A stretch of DNA of 64,000 nt from Gyromitra esculenta (lineage: Eukaryota > Ascomycota > Pezizomycetes > Pezizales > Discinaceae): assembly GCA_038503075.1 (NCBI GenBank), contig JBCAML010000010.1:434001-498000 (forward strand), given 5' to 3'. A model generated the notes under the pieces. That model did not search any database. It was given only the letters and a program-made list of their open reading frames with translations, and had not been told where the DNA came from. This document shows, piece by piece, positions 33,478 to 46,700 of the stretch (its first letter is position 1; every line of letters starts with the position of its first letter). The position numbers and the translations under genes are program-made.

Positions 33478-36400
33478 AAGGGGCGTGTGAGGGATTGGTG
33501 GGAGCGAAGAATGAGTGCTCGATGAGTGGTTTATCGAGATTGACGAAGAGGGATTTAATCCTAGATTTTCAAGGTTCGGAGGGCCGGTGCTGCTTCCAAT
33601 GGTGGAGCGCCGACGTGGACGGTTGGTGGGAGCCACGGTGGGCGGTCGGGGGGGGGTTGAACTCGGGGAACGGGATGGGAGATGGTGAACCGCCCTTTGT
33701 TTCCTTTGAGGATGGATTCGAAAAACTGGCGGCAAGCAACTAGCAACCAGCAACCAGGGTCTTTTTTTTATTTTTATTCCCTCTCACTCTCGCTTTCTCG
33801 TCTAGGCGAAATAGGGAGACACAAAACGCTCGTTTGGCAGACGGGCTTCCGGAGGAGTCGAATACAGCCGGAATTGGATGGTATCGCAGTAAGATTCCGA
33901 TACGGATCGAAAATGGGCCTGCTCGTTCAGTTAGGAGCTCCTGATATCGAGCAAAATGTCCTGTTCCTGTCCGTTGGTATGCCGGCACGCGCGCCAGTGG
34001 TACCTACCCACTGTATGTAGCTTTCAAGTCTTGGTCAAATCTGCCCAAGCAGCCCCTGTCACGCTGGAAGATGCAAGGCGATATGGTATGTAGAACAGAA
34101 ACGAGCGTGAGGATGAATGCTCAGGGACACTCAGCAAAAGGAGATGGCAGACAGACAGACGGCGGCGGTGAGATTAAGATATGTAATGTACAAATAGAAG
34201 GGGAGGAGCAGAGCGAGACAAAATACCCAAGGGATACACTCGTAACGTCCCCTTGGCTGGATGATCAGCTCTCCAAGAAAAACCCGTTCTCTGGGGATAG
34301 GGCCCAGGCCTACTCCAGCTACCCGAAATGAGAAAAAAACATTGGGTTCAAACTTCCTCCCTTGGCCTCCTCCAGCCCACGCTCCTATTGAGATCCGTCT
34401 TATCAGAGGCACGATCTACTGGAGTGATGGAGTCGTCTATCTGTCCTCGACAAGAAGTTCCAGATGCTACCTGTTCTGCTTCAGGTAACACGAGCAAGTG
34501 ACAGGCCAGCTGTGTCTTCTTGGCTTCTGACAAGTTATTATTAGGTCTCACTTTTACATCACTATCTGTCTACCGCCTACCAAACCAATTGCTTCATGTC
34601 CACTTCGAGAACTCGCAAAGGGGGCCATCCGTTGTCAGCACGCAATTTTTCGTGAACGAGCAGCTTTTACTCTCCAGAGCAAGGGTGCGCTTTTTGGTGA
34701 AACGAAGCGAGTATCCTTCGGCAGATGCGGTTAGCCCTGTTTCCTGGATACAGCACTCAAATCTCGTTCGCTTGTCTCCTTTTCGAGATCTGATCTCGCT
34801 GCGTGCCTGTCTTGGAGATTTCATGTTCCCCTGGCCCTGACACTAAGGAAAGCCTTCTTTCCTTCTTTCCTTGGATCTCAGCCCCAGGCGTGTGCTCAGC
34901 TGTGCGGATAGTGCTGTTCAAGCCACATGCATAACTCAGCTTTCAAATTCGCCTTCGGCGACAAAAAAACTCTACCCTGCGAGGAGCCGTGCTATCCAAC
35001 GATTGCTAAGAAACATTATTTAGGCATCATCCGTCTGATCCCGGGTTGGTATCGTGATGTCAGGAAATGCCCGCGTAAATAGCCCTGTCGACGGCATGAC
35101 GCAAATATTTATTATAAGACCTTAGTCCGGACCCTTTCAACGATACCTAATACGAGGGGGAAACCCGTACGCTGCAAACATTGGACTTGGAATATATTGA
35201 TAGCCACGGCTTTCCAGAGCCCGAGTCTCCGGGCACGACCAACGAAGTAAGCTCAATCAACCTGAGAAGAGAGCCGAACTGCTCTATCGTGAGAAGTGGA
35301 CTAGAAGTCTGATCGCAATCCAACCCAAAAGCATCAGAGATGTTGTGCGATGTCCCGGATCTCGTTTCTCGCGAAAACTATCGGGTGTATAATTAGGGTT
35401 AACTAGTTATGTTTCACTTTTAAGCGCATTTGGACATCACGTCCCCACGATAATATGTTATAATCACGAACGACAGTCTGTGTCCCTCCCGTCATAACTA
35501 GAACAATGTTCTAGTGCAGTTCGCGAACCGGAAAGACGGGATCTTATAATTGAAACATAATAGTAATATCCCGTTGATCACTCTTGGCTGTATCGATATC
35601 CAAAGTGCTGTGACTATTTATAACCTGGACATAAGTCCAAGCTCCCCAAAGCTTTAGTTAATAAGACTTATTAACCTCACTTAGCGTCCGTTAGGTATTA
35701 CAGCGGAGTTGGTGAGGTTCCGAGATCTAGCTGTAGCTTAGTCAGATACAATTGTATTACCTACCCTCCACTTGCCTTTTGAGGGGTCTGAAATTAAAGA
35801 TTTAAGAAAGGACGGGATAGGCTATCCGGGGTAAGGGAACATCATCCATGAAATTGCCACCAAAGGTCCAAAAATACCATTCAATATGAGTGAATAGAGA
35901 CCTAGGCCACTAGTGGAGATAGCTCCTCTAGTGCACTCTGATTAGCTGCCTCCCAGGTTGTTTCGAGTGATCTCGTATGATGCTCCGAGAGTATGCTGGA
36001 AGATTCGCATATATAGCTCTAGATTTTGAAAGTATGCATCTTTCTTCTGAGATGTTTAAAGGTGCTGAATTAAATAATAAATAAATGTTGATATGCGTAT
36101 TCGTCTATCCGCCGTGTAAGATTTTATAAGCACCACTCGTACCTCGTGATTCCTCACCCCGGGAAATCTCCAGACTCCCGTAGATGTGTGAACTTACTTT
36201 TTTTTGTCGGGGGCATTTCAAATCCGATCATTAAACCAATCGCTCAGAGGTGCCTAAAAGCGATTGCTTGTGTGATAGGAACTCTAAAAAATTGACATGT
36301 ATTTTTTTTGTTGACCCAGTTCTTGCTGGTTAACTACATGTACATGTACTAGCCGGGCGCGAGGACTAGGTTACTAGTACCGGAGTTGATCAGGATCTAG

Positions 36401-37479
36401 GACTGGCCAGCGAACGCCCAGGTCCCTTTCTAAAAAAAAAAAGGTAGTGAAGCGCACTATACCATTCACTAGTTTATGGGTGGTGTTAGCACTGAACGTC
36501 GTTTGGGCCGAGTTTCCGAAAGTTCACTGCTCTTAGGGGATTAGGACATATTTAGTGTTTTTAAAATAGAACAGGCCGTAAACCCGTGAATCCATATAGT
36601 ATTAGCCTTGAGTGGAGGTCAGATTCTCTGAGAAAAATCAAAAATAGCAATTGACCCCTTAAAGTTATCCTGGATAACAAAAACAAGAGAGTAAGAAGCG
36701 GAGACCCCGAAACAACAACTCAAGAGGGGCACCTAGTTAATCCCCTTCGTTTTTTTGCAGGAGAATTCCTGCCAAATTTCTCCAGCGCGACTTCAGGCTC
36801 TCCGTCGGGTTCATAGTCGGCCCCCTATATCGATCGACCAACCTCTAAATAAAACTAGATATCCTCGCAGCCCTCGCCATTAACCCCTGCGATCTAGGAA
36901 ACAGCATTATCATGAGAGACTTCGGAGTCATTACATGGCATGATATTTGGACGATATGAGCGAACGCGCAAGCAGCCAGACGGTAGAGTTCTTGGGAAAC
37001 CGGTGACGGAGGACGCGAGCAAGACGATGTCTGCACCTTAAATTTCCTGCGATTTTTCATCTCGGACGAAACCCGGATCCGGATATTCATGAACTCATAG
37101 AGGACTGATGTATGCAAATTCCCGACCAATGATTGCTAACGGCTGTAGGGTCCCGTTTAAATCGACAAATACCATATCCTGATCCTTGAAATTAGCATGA
37201 ATGAGGCAGTATGGTATTTGCAAATATGGTTTGCCTTTATGTACCTCCAGGTACATTGTCATCTCTCTAAAAGCTACCAACCCTATTAAATCTGGGGTGT
37301 AGGTTTTTCTAGGATGCGACGCTAGAGATCTGTGAGAATATAACTGTCTTGTTTTTGATATCCAGGCCGTTCTAGATCCCGTGAAGATGGCGTCGAGGTG
37401 TCATTTTTATGGGGATGAAGGGGCTGATTTTTTTCTTGAGATGCAGTGAGTAGGATAGAGGTATTTTATCTAACGCAGC
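33478..37479. other. 4-kb gene-poor stretch
   Basis: No intact gene was seen. The first ~280 nt are an open continuation of the GT34 frame. The rest is A/T-rich, with poly-T and poly-A runs and an overlapping double TACATGTA at 36335-36348. Minus-strand fragments 36845-37129 and 37095-37280 look like decayed coding sequence downstream of the pseudogene at 37480-37793. Confidence 0.5.
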
Positions 37480-37793
37480 ACACTACCTCCGCTTCGCGCA
37501 TAGCTTCCTGAATCTTCTCTTGTTGAATAAGTCATTCAATCTGCTCGGGGTGGCGTGTCTTCTTGGGCGGTGGGGAAAGATGTAAAGGTGATGTTTCTGG
37601 TAGAAGAATCCTTAGCGTAAATAGAAGAATAGTCCCCATAATCTAATATATCGTAATAGTGGAATACTCGCAAAAACACTCCTTCAGGTGAACATTTGTA
37701 TAAAATCGAAGTCGCGCCGCATGAATTGGATAAGGCATGCGTAAACCAATCTGGAGTTGCAAGTGTATTCAAAGCAGTAGAACCCGAAGCCAT
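37480..37793 (-). pseudogene. Decayed gene of unknown family
   Basis: The minus strand opens at ATG 37793 with 85 codons (MASGSTALNTLATPDWFTHA, later VFHYYDILDYGDYSSIY). The frame then stops, but a neighbouring frame continues with coding-like sequence (HPEQIE, a TGA, then LIQQEKIQEAMREAEVV). One frameshift and one nonsense codon therefore separate two matching parts. Further minus-strand fragments lie downstream to 36845 (TMYLEVHKGKPYLQIPYCLI; CAFAHIVQI), possibly from the same gene. No family was recognised. Confidence 0.4.
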
Positions 37794-40384
37794 CGATCCT
37801 GTGCAAGACTGTGGCGAGCCTTTAGTGATTCCTCCTCCGGCGGCTCAAATAAAAATTTGACCCAAGTTCATCATCATTACGTCTATGGCTTGAGTAACTT
37901 ATTACCGGAATATAACCTCTATTTCCTATAGGTAACATAAATAACATCTGAACTTCACTTTAGGGGAATCTCTGGGCTACGAGTCTTGGGAAGATTTTTA
38001 CCTTGTTGAATAGCAAAATTGACTGGGTATTTTGTAGGTGCGCTGTGGGGATTAATATTGAATAACCTCGCGATGGCTGTGAGTCTTCCCGAAGAGCCGA
38101 ATTTTTAATTTTTTAATTATTGAGATATATCCATAAATTCCTGCTTCGTTTGGGTCTCTTCCGCTAAGAAACGTCCTGCTATTAGTGAAGGAAAGAAAGC
38201 TTAGGTAAGAGTACCATAACCTTCGGGTTGAATGTACCTAATGAATAAACAACAACCACAACAAAGGAAACCTAAGAGGAAATATTTATGCGAGTGATAT
38301 ATCATGATTAATGGTGTGGTTCACTTTAAGACTAGGATTTGACTTTATTTTCCGATATGTTAATAAAAGTGTGGCTAATTTTTCTATCCTGCAATGGAAA
38401 CACGTGTGCAGTTTTCCGCCAGTTTAAAGGCGCTTTGAATAGCGATCCGATCCGTTATGTCGGCCGTAGGAGAAGCCGATGAGCAGTCTGAAGCCATGCT
38501 TTTGTAGTTTGCGTCCTAGTCCTATGATTGAATCCAAGAAATGAGAGCTTCTCAAGAGTGTATACGCATTGTGTCGGTGTAGTCCGCTTGAGGTCGGTAT
38601 CAGGCTTGTATCAAAACCATGAGAATTTTATCCAGGCGTTCTCTTCATGAAACTAGAGATGTTTTGTCGGCCTTTTCCTTGAGACCTAGGTCTAGCAGAA
38701 AAGCCCGTAATCTAGATAAATATATTTGCTCTCACTTAACGCATTGCTTTCTTCTCGCTTACGATATCCTCTTATTTTCTGATAGCGTAACTTACTCAGT
38801 CTACGTCGGACTTCCAGAAGCCTGTGTGGCTTCGAATCAAAGATAGTACGAGCACTCTATGGTTACTTTCCAATAGTTTTTTTTTTAGACGTAGACACTG
38901 GCTAAGGCAGCATAGTTGAAACTCTTCTCTTCGAGTTTTAAACCCTAGGCTTGAGTATTGGAGCTGCATGTATCTTACATCTCGTATCGTCTATATATCT
39001 TCTGGTGGCATTAGCATGATTTTTTGAAATAGGATTTGGAGGAAGGGGTTGCCTACTTCGGTGGCTTAATTTTGCCAGGTAGCGAGTTGTTCATATATCC
39101 GTTATATTTACCACCAGTTATCTGGGATGGAGGCTTCTGTCATAAATAACGGAGCCCAAGTGTCAAAAACCAATTCTAGGCAACAAATTTCCATAATACA
39201 GCAGCTTTGAGCAAACTCCGTCAAAGGCATATCTCCTTGCTGTGGTTATAGCTAAGCAAAGAAGTGAAAAATGGCTAAACATTTGAACCACCAGTTTCGT
39301 CTCTGTCCAAATCACAAGGAAGATCCCCGCTGAGCTAGGATCGCCAGGAGGCACTCACCGAGCGAAATATCATGAATGCCTGGAGAGTGGATATTTCGTC
39401 GCACTGATCAGTGAGCCCGGAGTACTTAATAAACGGGCCTGAGTTCGTGGTAAAGCAGATGTCATAAAAGTGCAAATCTTCGAGAGAGATTGACCAGACA
39501 GGGTACTGTTGTTTGACCAGACTAGCTTAACAAGAAGTGTAATTAAACAAATCCTCGGCTGTGAATGGACTATAGCCAAAATACAAGGTGTTTGTTCATG
39601 GTGGATATATAGAGTCTGGTATGACGTTAACCTGCCAAGACCAACGAAAACCTTCAACCTAAACTGAGGGGAATTCTTGTGGTGAATTTCTTGGTACTAA
39701 CTAATGCGGTACCTCCCGCAGTCAAGCCGAGAAGGAGAAGAAAAAAACGTACATAAGAACCGTTTAAACTTAAACCGTTTGTGGGCTTGGTCATAACCCT
39801 CATCTGTCGAGGTGCATTTCAAAATCGGAGATCCCGCGATCTCACTGCGGCTCTTGCACAAGCCTTTTGTTTTTGTTTTCCCATCCACGCCATGTGAAAG
39901 CGGGGTGAAGGGGTGCGGGGTATCCCGACGACGTTTTAGTTTCGTTTCCCCAGATTCTGTACCTCTAGTGGGGCTGGAGCATTTTGGTGAGTTGCGCTAC
40001 TTTGGTGGGTACATTGTAGACCTAGAGGATGAAAATAATATTCGGGCCGGCTCGAACTTGCACTTGGATATCTAGTAGACAAAAGTATAAGGCACAAAGT
40101 TTAACACGTGCGAAAAAGCTAATTTTTTTTTAAATTCTTCCTGTGCCTGAACAGATCTTTCCTTTCTTCTTTGAGTGTAGGGGGGAAAAAAAAGCGAAAC
40201 TGTCCCTGATAAAGGGACTAGAAACATAGTGGAGATAGTAAGAAAACCGTCATCACCCTGCAACGACACGATTCGATACGCCCCTAGCGTCCTACATTTC
40301 TATCCACATCCGTTCCTGCTTCCCCACAAACTTTCTTTTTCACAAGTTCGTCCCATCTCAACCCCCCTGCGAGCTGTGGAGCTA
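37794..40384. other. 2.6-kb spacer with LINE-like tail
   Basis: Apart from the LINE-like tail at 38201-38260 no gene, RNA or intact element was recognised. Short ORFs at 39370-39888 have no supporting motif. Confidence 0.5.
38201..38260 (+). mobile_element. 5'-truncated LINE-like 3' tail, copy 2
   Basis: TTAGGTAAGAGTACCATAAC followed by CTTCGGGTTGAATGTACCTA and ATGAATAAACAACAACCACA closely matches the tail at 31065. The same core (CCATAACCT-C-GGTTGAATGT-CCTAATGAATA) is followed by a variable A-rich repeat. Confidence 0.6.
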
Positions 40385-41356
40385 TCATCTCCCAACGACG
40401 CCTCCCCTTTGCGCAACCCCATCAAACAACCTCATCCTCCCCTGAATCCCTCCTCCGTCTCCAGATATCTTATCCCCAAATTCCACGCCAACACCTAGAA
40501 CTCCACCTGTCTGCATTTGCTGTGGCACAACTTGTGGTCGTCTCTGCTGTTCTTCAACTAACTTATCTAGCGGTGCGCCAAGGACGCGGTACTTCTCCCA
40601 CTCGATTGGTGGGCAGCGGAAGATCTCCTGTGGCTTTGGAAGGTCTTTGTGTCCGGCGAAGGCAGGATAGTGCTTCTTCTTTTTCTTATTCTTGGTTGAC
40701 GTGCCTTCCTCATCTGAGGACCCAGATGTGGTGCCATGGTCGCTGGAGGGGGAACCTCGCGCGAGCTCCTGAATGTAATCTATAAATTCTACCGGTTGAT
40801 CCATCGCCTGAAGACGTAGCTCTTCCAGCGTTTGGATATCTTTTTTTGCGCGCTCGCGCTGCAACATCAGGAGTCTTAGAGTGCTCCGTAGTGCGATCGA
40901 ATCAGTGTTTGTCGAAGAGGTAGAGGGAGTGATAGCGTTGGTAGGGGCGTAGGAGGTGATGGTAGAAGTAGAAGTACTTGAAATAGCAGAAGTACTTGGT
41001 GTTGTGGTTTTCTGAATAGTGGCAGTCTCCGGATGGGCGGTTTTTACATTCGGGCTAACTGAGGAAGCTTGTGGTGGGGGAGCGCGGGGAGCATCTACGG
41101 GGGCCATAGGCGGGGATGGAGGCGGCTTTGGGGTTTGAGCCGGAGTAGATAGCGGAGAGTAAACCGGCGACGGATCCAGATCGAGGTCGGGGTCGGAGTT
41201 GGATGGTGGAGTGTGGGTTTGAAGAGCGGTCGGGGCGGGCGGGGGGGAGAGGCGCTGCATTGATAGGGCGGGGGCGGTGACGTTGCCGGTGGGGGGAGGG
41301 GGTGGTGGGCGGCTGCTGTTGTTGTTGGCGAGAGGACCCGGAGTGCGCGGCGGCAT
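40385..41356 (-). CDS. Proline/Ser/Thr-rich protein, unknown function
   Basis: A single-exon gene of 323 aa starting at the first ATG of the frame (41356, MPPRTPGPLANNN). The N-terminal ~150 residues are Pro-rich, then Ser/Thr-rich, and probably disordered. The conserved part follows: a helical segment ALRSTLRLLMLQRERAKKDI and TLEELRLQAM, a Ser/Glu-rich spacer ending in KNKKKKKHYP, and FRCPPIEWEKYRVLGAPLDK with LVEEQQRRP. The last motif looks family-specific, similar to uncharacterised ascomycete proteins, but I cannot name the family. The basic cluster before it could be a nuclear signal. The tail is Gly-rich. The open frame extends upstream to 41578 only through non-ATG codons. Confidence 0.75.
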   Translation of the reverse strand: MPPRTPGPLANNNSSRPPPPPPTGNVTAPALSMQRLSPPPAPTALQTHTPPSNSDPDLDLDPSPVYSPLSTPAQTPKPPPSPPMAPVDAPRAPPPQASSVSPNVKTAHPETATIQKTTTPSTSAISSTSTSTITSYAPTNAITPSTSSTNTDSIALRSTLRLLMLQRERAKKDIQTLEELRLQAMDQPVEFIDYIQELARGSPSSDHGTTSGSSDEEGTSTKNKKKKKHYPAFAGHKDLPKPQEIFRCPPIEWEKYRVLGAPLDKLVEEQQRRPQVVPQQMQTGGVLGVGVEFGDKISGDGGGIQGRMRLFDGVAQRGGVVGR

Positions 41357-43786
41357 GGAGGGGTTGCTATGCGGAGTGCAGACAGCGGAGGACAGCCGAA
41401 GGACAACCGAAAAGCAAGCAGCGACAGCAGCAGGATCTGGATGGACGAGCGATGTGAGACGAGGAGCAGAGCGGTGGAGTTGAAACTGTTGAGCTGTCGT
41501 TTGGGCGTGAATGAGGCTATGACGCGAGCGAGGCTTGGCGCGGGAAGAAGCTCGAGCGTTTTTTGCACTGGCCGCCACACCACCACCAGCTTTGGCTCGC
41601 TACTCTACAGCTTGTTGTTCCAACCACCACCTATCAGCGGCTGCTGGTCAACAACGCTCAGACAGGATAGAGAGATGATTTTTGCACGGGCGGGATGTCG
41701 AGAAGCGGGAGAGATTGGCGGCTGGTTGCGAGACTTTGGTCAATCAGCGGAGATTGGTTGACGCTTGGTCAGAGAGAGATTTTATGCCTATACTTGCTGC
41801 ACTTATTACCTGCTTTTGTCTGCATCGCAGAACAACAGATCACCCCCGCCGCTTGGTGACCCTTAAATGATGACTGAGACAGAAAGAGCGAGAAGCCAGG
41901 AGAACAGAGATTTAGGGTACAGATGAAACAGCGTGATCAACCTAGAGCAGTTCTATTTATTAACCACGGTTCAAAAAGTAGCTCTGCCACCAGAACTTTT
42001 GCTGGTAGAGGGGTATTTCTTCTGCCAGGTATTTGTGTAATGACAGCCAAATTCCAGCAATAAAATTCGGACAGGAGTCCGCATAGGGGGAAGCCTCGGT
42101 AAATAGAGTTTTCAATACATATCGTCTCTTATGATTGAACTTGTGCTTGGGTCAGGGGCGGCGCAAAGCCAGGCTTTCTCGCAATCCATATGGTGATCTG
42201 CAGAGCGGATGGCCCGATCGGAGCATGTTCGATTGTTAGATCCTCCTTGTGTCACCATTTTGCACGGTAGCGTATTGCTCAGAACTTCCCGAAAAGACCA
42301 CCCCTGCAAGAAGCGAAGACAAGGTAGCCCTTGGAACCCAATGCGGACTAACGCGATGAGGCAATGTTGTGGGTCAACCATCCCTGCACTCCACACTTTG
42401 GCGCATCGTGATGTTTTCTTCGCTGCTGCGGCTTATCTATCCGTCCTTCGAGTGGGTTGGTCTGGAGACTCTTGTCTCATTCTCCTTTTCGTCTGTCTTC
42501 CCTTGTAGTTATCTTCTCCAAGTTCAAACGCGTTCATCGACCCTGTCGTTATTGTTCCTTCGATTATTTCTCTACCTTGGGGGGGTGTGTGTGTGGAGGG
42601 GCCTATCAAAACAGATACTCTTGATTGCTTTAATTGACTCACTCGCCTTAGACTTTCTGGCTTGCTCGCCGTTTTCTACCCACCTTTTTTCTGTTTTTGT
42701 TTTGGGTGGGTTCCTGGTTCCTGGGTCTCCATCGCGGCCATCGAGGTCATCGGTTGCTCTTCATCTGCCGCGCAGGGCTAAAGTGGTATGGCTCTCTGTA
42801 CATGTCATGACTGCCTGGCATTATTCCAACTCTCTCTCTGCTTTTTACAAATTGTACCGTTATCGAGTTAGACGAGCTAAATGGATTTTGTGACAATGCA
42901 GGGGGGAAAGCAGGTTGCCCCATCTCATCGCACCTCTCCTACGCACGCTTCATCCTACTTGAGGGGAAGCAAGGAGAAATATTTCAAAAGAAAAAATCAC
43001 TTTACGCGGGGGCACGTGAATTGGTGACTTCGCGTGCTGATTTAGAGTTTTCGCCTGGTCTGCTCCACGCTGTCACGTATCTGAGCAATTCGGCCGCGCG
43101 GGCTGTGCCTTTCTCCCTATTCTTTCGCCTTGCTAGCTATCTGTTAAAGTTCTACCCCTCCGAGCGATAATCTCAACCGAGTACATAGAACGAAAGCGAC
43201 GAACAAGACCCACGCGATTTCGGAGTTCGGAGTTCGGTACTTACCTACTACTCCTGACGGGACCTCTACGTGTTTGCGGGGCGAACCAACGACTTGGCTG
43301 ACTGGTGCCTAGTTTGTCAATATAGAGCGAATGTACGCACATATATACATTTATGTCCTGCTATTTTCATCTAAATGATTCATCACTATAGCATTCCAAA
43401 GTTAACTGAAGGGAGAAAATAGTCGGAGAGAACTATTTCGCACACAGAAATTTTCCTTACGTTTCCACAGCACGAAGCCACTTAATCAGTTTCTCGTCGC
43501 CCAGCGCAGCCTTGGGTCGCAAACTTCTGTGCGAAGATCAGAGTCCCCACTCGCACACAAAATTGAATTTATTCAAGAAGATCAGCCACAGGGGTCAACA
43601 CTTCCATAGAATTTAAAACGCCACGATCTGATTTTTGTGTCCCGCACCTGAAGGCTTGGGAATAAATAGCCATCATTTCCCCCCAATTCGTCTCATCCCT
43701 CTCATCCCTCTCATCCATCAATTTCATCCGTCCATACACCCAATCCATCAAAATTTGGTATATTCTGCTATTCATTATCAATAATA
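41357..43786. other. 2.4-kb divergent promoter and spacer
   Basis: Between two divergent genes. A pyrimidine-rich plus-strand stretch at 42420-42760 keeps a 174-codon frame open but shows no domain. A CTCATC repeat lies at about 43690-43725, just upstream of the kinase gene. No specific element was identified. Confidence 0.5.
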
Positions 43787-46700
43787 ATGGACGAAGAAGC
43801 TACCCAACCAGCGACCCAACCACTTCCAGGTCATGAAGGGGTAGCTCCATCATCAACTAATACCAATTACCTCTCTGGCGTCATTTGCCTACTTCACCCG
43901 TCAACCCCAGCGGCATATGCTGCTGTAGAGCGCCTATCTCGGGTTCAGCCCACTCATGTTCTTAAAATTCCGGATATCACTAAGGCTCAGAACACCCAAC
44001 TCAACGCAGGAAATCGATCGGATGATGAAGAGGAGGAAGCAACCCAACAAGCAACCCCTGGCCAAGTATATAGCGAGGAGGGGTTGGATATTGCACTACG
44101 TAGAGAGCCCGGGCCGCGAGACCCAAATATGGGGTTTGTTTTTGGACGAAATCCGAACAAATGCGATATCGTCATCGGAGAGAAGAGCAAAACACGACGA
44201 ATCTCCAACTTACATTTTCGCATCTACCAGAACTCGACAGGAGTTCTTATGCTTGAAGACTTTTCCACCAACGGTACATGGGTTGATTCAGTCAGGCTTG
44301 GTGGCACAGGGGCACAGGTTGATCACACGAACGGAAACACCCATGCTTTGTTCGCAGGCAGTATCATCTGCGTAGCACCTGGTTCTGAGTTGCTGAGGTT
44401 CGTTGTCAGAATTCCCAACCAATCAGGAAGTGGACTCTGCCCTTCTAAGCCTCAGGAGGCTTTAAGTTCAAATGGCCAGTTCGGAGTTGGAATCGACCCA
44501 GGTCCCCTCGCACCAGTACCGCAGAGAATCGCGCCACAGATTCGCCCGACGGTTCCTAGGTCGCCCTATAGAAATCTAGCGGCTATACGTCGTGCACCAC
44601 CTACTGCGCTGCAAGCCCACCAGATGCATACATCAATTAGTGTACAGAAGGATCTTGGATGGAATGGAGGTGGAGTCTATAAGATTGAAGGTATCATTGG
44701 GGCAGGAGCATTTGCTACTGTTAAACGAGCTGTCCTCAGGAAGACGGGCGAAGTTTTTGCTGTCAAAGTGATCCAAAAGAGATCGGTCGCAAGTAACTCC
44801 ACAAGCGTAAAGAAGGAAGTGGATATCCTTGAAAAATTGAATCATGTGAGTACTTATCTTTATCTATCTCATTAGCCTTTTCTTAGCCTCCTTTTCCCTA
44901 GTGTATGCAATTGCCACCGCTAACACTTCCATCTCAATAGCCGAATATTGTTGGTTGCAAAGAATATCATGAGGATACTCAAAACCTCTACATTGTGATG
45001 GAGTTCGTAGGAGGAGGAGATCTTAGTGATTACCTTAAAGCCAACCACCACATGGAAGAAAATAAGGTTCAGGAGGTCTCTCGGCAGGTTTTACGGGGCA
45101 TAGAATATGTTCACGGCATGGGAATCTCTCACCGTGACCTCAAACCAGACAACATCCTAATGGTTTCAGAGGATCCCCTTATCGTCAAGATTTCAGATTT
45201 CGGTCTTGCAAAGATGGTTCAGTCTGAAGAAACTTTCCTCAAGACCTTTTGTGGGACGATGCTCTACCTGGCACCGGAAGTCTACCCTGGCTACGCTATG
45301 GCATTGGTGGCTGGCGAGAATAGTGTGAAACGCAAACGGAACCCAAGGGAGGAGGCTGGACGTGAAGGTGGCCGGAACGACAAACAGAGAAAGCGGTATA
45401 ACCAGGCTGTCGACATGTGGAGCTTTGGTTGTGTTATCCATATGCTCCTTACAGGAAAAGCTGCGTTCGAAGGCAAGAATGCCGATGATATGTTGAGGAT
45501 CATTCTGAAAGGCTATATGAACACAGCGGCACTCGAGAGAACACTTGGAAGCCATTGTGACGATGCGAAAGACTTCATCACGAGGTTGCTTCAAGTTAAT
45601 CCTGCGATGAGAATGCACGAACAAGAAGCCCTGAAGCACACTTGGCTTAAAGCGGATAGCGACGTATCATCTTCCAGTATGGAACAGGAAGAAGAGGAAG
45701 AAGCACTCCTTGAGGACGCTCAGGGAAGAGACGACATGCTTATGTCAAGTGAGCTCGACGCTGAAGATGAGTACCATATCGTGGACGAGAGGACGAGTGA
45801 AAAGTGGCAAAATTTGCCGTCTTCAGCTGTTTATCACTGGGTGGACTCAATTCGCAAATCTAACAGCGAGGAACCCGGCACCCCGAAACCTGAAGACACT
45901 CTTCTTGGAGCCGTTAGACAGATGAGTTTCGACCATTCGGGGAACAAAATGTCAGTGAGTAACGAAGAATCTGTGGTTGAAAGCTTTCATTCCCTAGATG
46001 CTGAATCACACACAAGTGATAGCAAGATGTTCAGGAGGCCTCCTGGTGAATCCGTTGGAGAGGACTCTACTGCATTCCCGGACGATGACTATTCTATGTA
46101 CTCTTCAGAATCAGCGGCACCTCCACGTAGTGAGGTGCCCTCTTCTCAATCCGGAGCTCCTTTTCAGTTTGACTCGTGCGCGGAGTTTCAGTTAGCAAGC
46201 CCAGCAGTCGCCAATCCTACCACCCTAGGCCTCCGAGTTCAAGGCCGGAGCGTAAGCGAAGGTTCGCTCGCCTCTGCTGAAGTGATGGTAGGGAAAATGA
46301 AAGTTGCCTCTCCGTCCCCCCACGAGACACCATCTCCAAAATCCGTCAACCAACAAAACGGCAACAAACCCGAAGTCTCTAATATCTCATCTTTCAATGA
46401 TCCAGCTGTTGTTTTCTCAACTCCTCTATCGTTGATGACTCGCGATGCCGTCCCTTCAACCCCACAGCGGATAGCCCGTAGGTTGTCAAACCCTGAGAAC
46501 CACGCCCCACTATCACAGCCGTGCAATGTTCAACTCCAGACCGAGGCTGCGGGTTTTACTAAGCCGAATACCCCATGGGGTAAACTCGTACCTATTGCTG
46601 GTTCCCTCTCGAACAACACCATTTTGCTTAACCAGCAAATGATAACTATCGGGCGCTCCGCAACTTGCACCTACATACAGCAAGACATCCGGATCTCCAA

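Noticed and set aside
41357..41578. Upstream extension of the 323-aa protein
   Set aside because: No ATG in the extension; it would need a GTG start, which is not expected in a fungus.
42369..42893. Plus-strand 174-codon frame
   Set aside because: Pyrimidine-rich low-complexity DNA, no splice continuity, no recognisable motif.
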